A DNA stretch of 64,000 bases from Edaphochlamys debaryana (Eukaryota; Chlorophyta; Chlorophyceae; Chlamydomonadales): assembly GCA_016858145.1 (NCBI GenBank), contig JAEHOE010000244.1:1-64000 (forward strand), in the 5' to 3' direction. This document shows positions 52,173 to 61,244 of the stretch, in pieces. The translations under genes and the position numbers were made by a program. The notes beneath the pieces were generated by a model that ran no database searches, had not been told where the DNA came from, and saw only the letters and a list, made by a program, of their open reading frames with translations. Within the stretch, counting starts at the first letter, position 1, and the number at the start of each line of letters is the position of its first letter.

Positions 52173-54351
52173 ATGGCCGCGGACAACGAGAAGTCTAACT
52201 CCGTGGAGGGTAGCCAGGGCGAGCCTGCCGAGTACAGCCTTATGTCTGGTTCCATTGACGACAACAGCAAGGGTACTCTTTGAGCTCGCTCCTGCCTGTG
52301 CCGCTTAGCTGCTTAGCTGTTTAGCGTCAGACGCTGCACGTTACTCGCTCGCTCCCTGCTGCGTTGCTGCTGCGTCTCGACTTTAGTCGCCCTGTTCCTG
52401 ACCGGTTTCGGCGTCTCCGTTTCGGTCTGACCGGTTTCGCCGTTACTGCCCGTTCTGTAGAGAATCACCCCGACGGTGAGGAGGCCAGGCCCGAGTGCGA
52501 CTCGGCCGCTCCGAGCCTGACGACTGCAATCGACCGTGCCGACAAGATCAACCGCCTCCGCGCGGCTGGTCGCCTGGACGACACCATCGGCACCCTGGCC
52601 GACCTCGCTGGCGTGCACCGTGGCATTAACCCAGCCGCGGCTGACACCCTTGACGCCGCCATCCCGTACTGCGTCCGCGCCAAACACGAGCTCGGTATCG
52701 CGGGTGAGTCGCGATGGATATCTGGGCAATGGGATGGCGCCCTCCGGGCTACGTTCCGCCTAACCCGGTGCCCAACGGGCAGGGTCCTGCTGTAGATAAC
52801 GGTCCGCCAGCTGGGCAGGCCGGGGCTGCTCCTGGTGCGGGTGCTGTAGCGGCCGACGTCGCGATGGACAATGACGGCAACCGGCCCCTCGCTCCTGCTT
52901 CGCCAGCCCATAACCCTGCACTGCTGCAACCAAACGCGCTTCCGCACCCTGTTGCGCTCCCTGCTATGCCTGGCGCTCCGGTCGCGCCTGGGCCCTGGGC
53001 CGGTTTCATGCCGCAAATGCCCGCTGGGGCTATGGCGCCCGGTTACATGCCTGTGCCGTGGCCCTGGGGCCCTCCGTTCGGCATGCCGTATGGCCAGCCC
53101 GCTCCTGCTGCGGTGCCTGCGCCTGCCCAGGCCCCTGTCGCGCCTGCTGCGCCTGCGGCTCCTGCTGCCGCTTCTGTTTCTGCTAACGCTGCCTTCCGTG
53201 GCCCAATCCCTGAACGCGCCCCAGAGAACCAGCACGACCCCGAGGGTGGCGCTGCCTCTGGTGCGGCCTGCAAGGTCTCCACGCCGGTGGGTCGGGTCAT
53301 TCGGGCTTCGCTGCCAGCGCCTGAGCTGGACCTGCACGGCCTGAAGGGGCCCCGTGTCCCCGCCCGCGTGCGTGCCTTTATTAGGGACGTAACTGAATAT
53401 TTCAGCTGCGTTACCGTGGGGGAAACGGACCCTGGGCGGCGCCTGTTCCTGTCCTCTGCACTTAAGGGGATCGCCAAGACCTGGCTTGACGATTGGACCG
53501 CAGCCCGTGGCAACGAGTCATATACCTCTGATGATATGCTCGATGCCGTTCGTGCGCGGTTTGCCCCCCAACTGATGACACGGCAAGAAGAGGCCCGCAC
53601 TGAGCTGGCACGGCAGTCCTATGCCTGGATTGCTAACCGTGACACTGTAGCCGCTTACCAATCCCGGTTTAACGCCCTGTGCACTGCCATTCCCAACATG
53701 ACCGATGAGGAGAAGTGCTTCTGGTTCAAAGCCGGCCTCTCTGCTGAAACTGAGCTTGCCGCATCCTGCGCCTCCTCCCGGGAGGGCAACCCGTTCACGT
53801 CATATGCCGAGCTCTGCTCTCACGCCCTCTCTGAAGAGCGCAAAATGAAAGCTCGAGCTGACGCAATCCGTGACTCCCGTGCCCGTCTTGCTTCCGTTCG
53901 TGCCTGCCGCCCCTCCCGTCCGCAGCTGCCCAAGAAGCCCGACTCCGACGACGGCGACGGCGACGCCCCCTCCAAGAAGGCCCGGGGTGCCGACGGCTCC
54001 GCCATCAAGGCCGCTGCGGCGTTCAAGGGCAAGGTCTCGCCGGGCAACAAGGGCAACAAGCACAAGAGCCCCGGCGGCCACAAGTCCCACGGCAACGGCA
54101 AGAACGGCAACGGCAAGCCCCAGTCCGGTGGTGACGAGGGCGCTGGCCCCTCGCAGCCCCCGGTGGGGCCCCAGCGCGTGGCCTTCCTGATCCGGAACGC
54201 CCGCGCCCGGGGCGAGGACATGGCCGAGCAGATGCGCGCGTTCAACTGCAACCGCCGCACCTACTACGAGCGCAAGGGCTCGGGCCAGTGCCTCAACTGC
54301 GGTGCCTCCGACCACCGGGTCGCTGAGTGCCCCAGCAAGCCCGACAACTGA
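52173..54351 (+). CDS. Ty3/gypsy Gag of element 2 (spliced)
   Basis: Proposed exons 52173-52272, 52461-52703 and 52850-54351 (or from 52796; both acceptors keep frame), ending TGA. Exon 1 starts MAADNEKSNSVEGSQGE. Exon 2 carries an acidic then helical region (TAIDRADKINRLRAAGRLDD). Exon 3 has Pro/Ala-rich sequence, the gag domain (LFLSSALKGIAKTWLDDW, TVAAYQSRFNALCTAIPNM) and the zinc knuckle CLNCGASDHRVAEC at the end. Without splicing, exon 1 stops soon after 52280, and the ATG in frame with the gag domain is at 52714, inside the second intron, so an unspliced short Gag is also possible. Confidence 0.75.
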
Positions 54352-57300
54352 GGGCCTGCCCAGGCGTGTGCTGTAGGGGTTAGCCCACCTGGGTGCAAGG
54401 ATAGGCCGCCTGTGGCCAAATGCGGTGCCGTTCACCTAGCGCATTCCGCACTGACTTCTGACAATCATGACGCTTCTGACACTAAAGCATCTGGCATGGT
54501 GTGGCGTGCGTGTCGTGCGGTGACTGGTTCTGTGCTGAAGGAAGTGGAGCGCAAAATTAAGCGCAAGTTTTCGTATGACTTGTCTGCTATGCGTGCTGGC
54601 TTCTCTGCTACGTGTAACGTAGAGTGGCCTCGTTCTGCTTCTTTGGCCTCTGCGCGTCTTGGTGGTCACACCGTCTGGTTTACCCCTATCTCACTTGGTC
54701 AGCTGAAGGAGGGTCTTCGTGTCTTCAACTCGTGGCGTGCTGCTCGTCCTTTGACTTGCCTCGCCGTCCTGGTGCCCTCCTACATCGCCGCTCAAGCCAA
54801 GTCCGCTTCACTCTTCAACGGTATGGAGCGGGTTATGCGTTTTAAGGCGGGGTCTCAGCTGTTCAATGGGATTACCCTAGAAGGTCGTGTTGCGCGCCTG
54901 CCTGCCATCACGTCCTCTGCTGAGGTCTGGTACGCAGCCCCTGCTGATGGTGTTGCTGCGCCCTGTACTGCTAAGCCCCATGTGTCCTGTTTGCGAGCCA
55001 ATGCCGCTTTCACAGACTCTGGGCTTCCTGTCATCGAGGTCCGTGCTGGCCGTGTGCTGACCACCGCTTTGGTCGACACTGGCGCTAGCCATGACTTCAT
55101 TTCTTACGCTTTGGCGAAGCGTCTGGGCCTGCACATCGATCCTTCGTACCAGCAAAAGGTTACATTGGCTGATGGTGGCACTCAAGCCATCATGGGCCGT
55201 GTATCGCTGCGCCTGGCCCTTGGGTCCCTGCACCTAACCGTTCGCCCCTTCGTGCTCTCAGGACTGCTGGACCCTGTCTCCTACGTCCTGGGTGCATCGA
55301 CCATGCGTTCTCTCTTCGCCGAGGTATGCATGGGGGACGGCTGCTTGCGCCTGCGCAAGGGCACTGCTTGGTGCCGCGTCCCCTTCCTGCCTGACCTCTC
55401 TGCCGGGGGGGAGGAAGCCGATGCATCTGAGCCTGATGCTGATGCACCTAGTCTGAACCTAGCCCTGGCTGCTATGCGTGCTGGTGCCGAGCCGCAACGC
55501 ATAGGCAGAAAGGAGGCTACTAGGGCCATCCGCAAGGGTGCGCATGGCATTCTGTTATGCCCTCGTGTACCTGTTAACGCTGGTGCCTCTGTTGCCACCT
55601 CCCCAGAGCCTGCCGTTCAGGCTGTGCTTGATGAATACCAAGAGGTGTTTGCTGAGATTATTGACACCCCTCCCTGGCGCCCTGTGTCGCATACAATTGA
55701 GCTGGAACCTGGTACTCGACCAATTGCCCGCCGTCAATACCGGCTCAGTCCGCTGGAGCAAGAAGAAGTCAAGCGTCAAGTCACCGACCTTCTGGCTAAG
55801 GGCATGATTCGTCCGTCGACGTCACCCTGGAGCGCCCCCATCCTCTTTGTTGGCAAGAAGGACGGTGCTCTCAGGTGTGAATGCTCCTTTAGCGGTGCAG
55901 CTTGCTACGTGTTGCCCCTGCTAACGGCCTCACGTGCTTCTCTCTTATCCAGAATGTGTATTGACTATCGAGGTGTGCGGTGGGGTTATCTGTTGCCTGC
56001 CCGCCTCCTCGTTTTGCCCTCCTTTAGTTTACCTCTGTCAGTCAGCGCCCCTCTAGCTCGGCCCGCGTTTAGGTTTAGGTTTAGGTCAAACACATGCGTA
56101 CTAGCTTAGAGCGCTGACCCCCTTCCCGGGTTCCTCTGACGTGTGTAGGCCTCAACGCCAAAACCGTCAAGAACCGGTACCCACTGCCGCGCGTCGATGA
56201 TCTGCTCGACAAGCTGCGTGGCGCTAAATACTTTAGCTCTCTGGATCTCCAGCAGGTGGGATTTGGGCTGGTTTGCAGCTGTGCACGGCTGGTGCCTGCA
56301 ACCGGTTCCTTTCCTCCCTGCAGGGGTATAACCAGATCCGGATCCACGAATCCGATATCCCTAAAACAGCTTTCAGCACCCCGTTTGGGCATTTCGAGTA
56401 CACCGTGCTACCCTTTGGGCTAGTCAACGTTTGCAGCTGTGCACGGCTGGTGCCTGCAACCGGTTCCTTTCCTCCCTGCAGGGGTATAACCAGATCCGGA
56501 TCCACGAATCCGATATCCCTAAAACAGCTTTCAGCACCCCGTTTGGGCATTTCGAGTACACCGTGCTACCCTTTGGGCTAGTCAACGTTTGCAGCTGTGC
56601 ACGGCTGGTGCCTGCAACCGGTTCCTTTCCTCCCTGCAGGGGTATAACCAGATCCGGATCCACGAATCCGATATCCCTAAAACAGCTTTCAGCACCCCGT
56701 TTGGGCATTTCGAGTACACCGTGCTACCCTTTGGGCTAGTCAACGCCCCTAGCACGTTCCAGTCAGCGCTCGGAGAGATATTTTCTCCCTGCATTTCTGC
56801 GGGCTTTATGACCCTCTACCTGGAGTGAGTGCGTGTGTGCTGTAGAACGCAAGCCGGCTTGATCCCCGTCCCTTGCTGCGCCTGATCAGCGCCTCACACA
56901 CAACGCCCTCCCCTCTTTTAATTTCCCTTCGGCCTCCTGCCCTCAGTGACGGTCTGGTCTACAGCAAGACGCTTGAAGAACACCTGGTTCATTTACGTCA
57001 AGTGCTGCAGATCATGCGTGACCAAAAGCTTTACGCGAAAGCGTCAAAGTGTCATTGGGCTGAGCCGCAAGTGGAGTATCTGGGCCACATCGTCTCTGCT
57101 GATGGTGTACGTATGGACCCCAAGAAGGTTTCTGCCGTACGTGACTGGCCCACGCCAACCAACCTGCAAGAGCTGCGTTCATTTTTGGGCCTGACCAATT
57201 ATTTTCGCAAATTTGTAGAGCGCTACAGCAACCTGGCTGCACCTCTAACCAACCTCACGCGTGCAGGCGCTTTCACCTCTCCGGCTTCCTGGACCCCTGA

Positions 57301-59527
57301 GTGTCAAGCCGCCTTTGAGGCTATCAAGCGCGCCATTGCAGAGGATGTGGTGTTGGCGTTTCCAGACCCACAGCTGCCCTACCGCATCGAAATTGTGACG
57401 GACGCGTCCAACCACGGTATGGGTGCTGTGATTTTACAAGGTGGGCGTCCGATTGCCTTCACCAGTAAGAAATTCAGCCCCGCCGAACGCAACTACACGA
57501 CTGGCGAGCAGGAGCTCTTAGCCGTGTTGATTGCGCTCCGCGAGTGGCGCTGTTACGTCGAGGGAGCTGAATTTGTTGTGAAAACTGATCACGCTCCCAA
57601 CACCTATCTGCAGGGTGTGCCGACCCTCAACCGCCGCCAAGCCCGCTGGATGGAATATTTGGCACGGTTTAACTTCCATTGGGAGTACCTGAAAGGGTCA
57701 CTCAACGTGGCTGATGCGCTGAGTCGGCACCCGTTGCTTAAGGTAGCCCGGCTGGCTTGCATCACGCTGATGGGTGTGGCCTTTGCTCAGGTGCTAACTC
57801 GACGGCAGGCAGCGCGCCGCCCTGGTGGCGTGTCACCACAACAGGTGGGTTCTGCGCCTGCGGGGAGTGCCTCTCCCTCAGCGCAGGACGCTGCTGTGCT
57901 GCCTGACCCTGCGTCCCCTGTCCCTGACGTTGGCCTGAGTTTGGACCCACAGGCTCCTGGCGACAGCCCTGATGCTGCTACGCCTATGGACCTGGACGGT
58001 CTGCCTGAAGCAACACCGGGCATGCCGCCTGAGGCCTCTGCTCCGAGTGATCTGGTTGCTCGCATACGCGAAACCTATGCTTTGGACCCCTGGTTCAAAA
58101 TCTCTGCCAACACCAGTAAGCTCCAGTCTGCAAACGGCTTATGGTTCACTGCTGACGAACCTGGGCAACGACCCCTGATTGTCGTGCCTGCTTATGCTGA
58201 ATTACGCCGGCAGATTATCTCTCGTTACCATGCTGGGCCCGTGGGTGGTCACCCTGGTGGCAAACGCACCCTGGCTCTGGTCCGCTCACATTTCTGGTGG
58301 AGCTCCATGGCGAGTGATGTTGAGAGCTACGTCGCTTCCTGCGACTCCTGTCAATTCAACAAGTCCCTGTCTGGTAAGGGCCACGGGCTGCTGCAACCCT
58401 TGCCCATACCTAGCATGCCTTGGGAGTCCGTTTCCATGGACTTCGTGTGCGCACTGCCCAAGACTGAAAGGGGGTGGGACACGGTACTTGTCTTCGTTGA
58501 CAGGCTGACTAAAATGGTGCATCTGGCCCCAACCACGTCTAAATGTACAGCACCTGAAGCTGCCCAGTTATTCTGGGACAACGTAGTACGCCTGCACGGT
58601 ATGCCCGCTAACGTAGTTGGTGACCGTGACTCACTGTGGCGTAGCCATTTCTGGCGAGAGCTCTGTCGCTTGAGTGATCTGCGGGTTCAGCTGTCGACCT
58701 CTTATCATCCCCAGTCGGATGGGCAGACTGAGCGCGTAAATCGTGTTCTTGGAGAAACCCTAAGAAACTTCGCCTCCCGTGCGCAGACCTCTTGGGATTC
58801 TTTCCTCACCGCTGCAGAGTTCGCCATCAACAACGCTGTTAACCGTTCTACTGGTCGTTCTCCGTTCTACCTCAATTATGGCTTTAATCCTGCGCTACCT
58901 GTGTGGCGCGAGATCGAGTCTGTCGTCCCGGCATCTAAACAGTTCATCGCCGACTTTGCTACACGCATTAAGGACGCCAGGACTTGCATCGAGGCTGCTC
59001 AACAACGTGCCGCCGCCTACTACAACAAGTCTAAGAGGCCTGTGACCTTTGCGCCTGGGCAAATGGTTTTGCTGAGCACGACTAACCTCCGTTCTTTGGC
59101 CACAGGTCCGCGCAAACTGTTGCCGCGCTTCATTGGTCCTTTCCGTGTTAAAGAGATGGTGGGTGAAGCTGCTGTGCGGTTGGAGCTGCCTTCCCACATG
59201 CGCATTCATCCCACGTTTCACGTCTCCCTGGTTAAGCCCTACCGTGCTGCCCCTGACGTCACTGCTACCGAGCCTGGCCCCATCGCATGGCTTGAAGATG
59301 GAGAGCCTATGTTCACTGTGGAACGTATCCTGGACTACCGTGAACGGCTGGTGCATGGTAAAAGTAAACGCAAGCGTACCGTACGTGAGTACCTTGTGCA
59401 GTGGGCTGGTTACTCCTCTGAGAACAACACCTGGGAGCCTGCCTCTAACTTTACCCCTGACCTCAAGCCTGCGCTTGATGAGGCTAGGGCCCGCTGGAAA
59501 GCCCGACAGGTTTCCCGTGCTGGTTAA
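54352..59527 (+). CDS. Ty3/gypsy Pol of element 2 (in frame with gag after TGA, four introns)
   Basis: The frame stays open from the codon after TGA to 55874. It then continues through exons 55953-55972 (20 bp), 56149-56255, 56640-56824 (after two extra exon copies) and 56947-59527 (TAA). Domains: Dam-like region without its NPP motif ([10 protein letters not shown]); retropepsin (VDTGASHDF); RT (from [12 protein letters not shown] to GHIVSADG), with the YLDD Asp codons split by intron 56825-56946; RNase H ([15 protein letters not shown]); integrase (H/C zinc finger; SMDFV, GDRDS, QTERVNR); chromodomain ([11 protein letters not shown]...[17 protein letters not shown]). Conserved RT sequence appears only after intron removal, so expression requires splicing. 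Confidence 0.85.
56271..56744 (+). repeat. Exact 158-bp triplication of intron tail plus RT exon
   Basis: Copies at 56271-56428, 56429-56586 and 56587-56744, each with the acceptor CCTCCCTGCAG and the exon for [13 protein letters not shown] through FGLVN. Only the third copy continues into the rest of the RT. TTTGGGCT occurs at both duplication borders, which suggests microhomology-mediated duplication. Confidence 0.95.
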
Positions 59528-59578
59528 CTGCCAGTGAGGCTACGAGGACGCAGCCTCCTAGAGGGGGAACACTTGTTG

Positions 59579-59856
59579 TGCGCCGACCGTAGAAACGGAC
59601 GTATTCTGCGAACGTCTACGGTCGTGCGGCCAAGTGCGGCCGAACTCTGGTCTGACTGTTTCTGCGACACCTGTGCGGGGGTCCGCAACACCCTCCGTCG
59701 CTCTGCACTGCTTGGGACCTGCCCCGTGGTTAAGCACCCTGCTGCACTGTGCTTTCACCACAGCGCCTGGAAGCTGTGGTGCTGTCACCGGTTAGCGTCT
59801 GACTGCAGTTACGAGAGCTACAGCTGGCACGCGCCAGCTGTGCGCCTCGGAATCCC
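59579..59856 (+). repeat. 3' LTR of Ty3/gypsy element 2
   Basis: Reads as identical to 51705-51982. Followed by the TGTTG duplication at 59857-59861. Confidence 0.8.
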
Positions 59857-59861
59857 TGTTG

Positions 59862-61090
59862 CACGAGGGTGGTTGAACATGAGGATTGGGTGTCCACGCG
59901 ACACGCTCCTGCGTGTGCCGCGCGCTTTGCGGCTGTACCATAGCACTTGCATGCCCACGAGCGATTGGCATGCGCTCATGGCAGGGCACGCACATTGACA
60001 AGTCGGGGGTGCACTTCTAAGTTCTACGGCATTCCGTGACATGCGGCGTGGTGTGTGTGGCGTGTGGCCTGGAGCAATGACACGTGTACCACTGAGTAAG
60101 CAAGGGTCCCCTGGACCACTAGTTGTCTTTGTGGCGAGCGAGGCGCCCTGGATACCCTGGGACGAGTGGGAGGGCACCGTATGTGGGATAAGGGTGTGTG
60201 GTCGTGAGGGCTGAGCGGTCGGGAGCACATCTGCGGCCTGTGTACAGTATTGCAAGTGGATCTGGACCATGCAAGATGGGTGGCGAGGGCCAAGGGGGAA
60301 GAGGGTGTGTGGTTGTTGACGCTCGGAGGTGTTTGGTGGTCACGGCAATTGTGGTTTGGGTTGATGTGGTTGTGCGGTAGTGCGTGAAGCTTTCAAAGGG
60401 GCCTTATGCGATTGCCCGGGAGTACATAAGGAGTGACCGGTGACGGATGGGGTAAGCCCCGGATCCAAAATCGTGATCGTCTGGAGCGTAAACCTGCCCT
60501 GACTCGCTATTCTGCGGCTTTATTGCCAAGTGCTATCCTGCCGAGCCCTCTGTAATCTGAGAGCTCACTTGTGTCTCCGACCTGGAGCCCCGCGCCCTGT
60601 TCCCAGAGGCGTCAGGCACGGACCCCTGGTCCCTGCCCCCACTCAGCCTGCCTGCCCCGCAGCTGGCTGTGTTTGTCTTGTGTCCCCTTCAGCGCTCGCA
60701 CTAGCGCCACAGGACACGCTCCCCGCTCCTCGCCTGCATCAGTGCGCGAGCGGAGGCGAGCGCATTGGCTTCCTACCCGATCTCACGCTAAACCCTGCGG
60801 GCCCTCAGCCCAGCCGGGTCTTCACCGCAGCAGCCCCGCGCCGCTGCTCCATCCCCCCCCCCTTCCGTCAGCTCACACCCCTTTGACCCCGTCACGCTAT
60901 ACGCTTCCGCTGCATCACTTCCCAAACCTAAGTCCCACTTCGACGTGCGCAATACCCCTGCGTCACGAGACCCGCGCTTGAGACATCCCGAGCCCGCTCC
61001 CTGAGGCGAGACCAGAGTCAGCGTCTTCGCACGCTAGATCCTGGGCACCACCGGGCGTGCAGAACGATCCTAGGGCAGCAATCCACACGA
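59862..61090. other. No gene recognised
   Basis: Frames are short and without domains. The stretch may include the 5' LTR of element 3, but the second LTR needed to define it is outside the window. Confidence 0.4.
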
Positions 61091-61092
61091 CT

Positions 61093-61137
61093 GGGCCACA
61101 CAAAAAAAATTTTGTGGGTACTCATTAAGTGTGGCCC
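61093..61137. repeat. Inverted repeat upstream of element 3 ORF
   Basis: GGGCCACAC (61093-61101) pairs with GTGTGGCCC (61129-61137) around an A/T-rich core that holds its own ACAAAA...TTTTGT pairing. A candidate primer-binding site, TGGTAGCGGGACC, follows at 61146-61158. Its match to a tRNA could not be tested here. Confidence 0.45.
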
Positions 61138-61244
61138 TGCTTTCCTGGTAGCGGGACCATGTTGTGCAAGTCAGTGGCTGCACCTCGCTCTCATAGCCGG
61201 TCAGACGTACAGTAACACCCAACACAAGAAGAAAAGGGGCCAAT

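Larger units (their letters stand above)
51705..59856 (+). mobile_element. Intron-containing Ty3/gypsy chromodomain LTR retrotransposon (element 2)
   Basis: 8.15 kb with LTRs that read as identical. Gag and Pol lie in one frame separated by TGA (54349-54351). Domain order is as in element 1: gag, Dam-like, protease, RT, RNase H, integrase, chromodomain. The coding region is broken by GT-AG introns at 52273-52460, 52704-52849 (or to 52795), 55875-55952, 55973-56148, 56256-56323 (or to 56639) and 56825-56946. Each restores the frame and the conserved protein sequence. A purine tract (AGAGGGGGAAC, about 59561-59571) precedes the 3' LTR. Confidence 0.88.

Noticed and set aside
56068..56086. TTTAGG x3 within an intron of element 2, resembling telomere repeat
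   Set aside because: Only three units, and the Chlamydomonas telomere unit is TTTTAGGG. More likely part of the intron's 3' region or chance.
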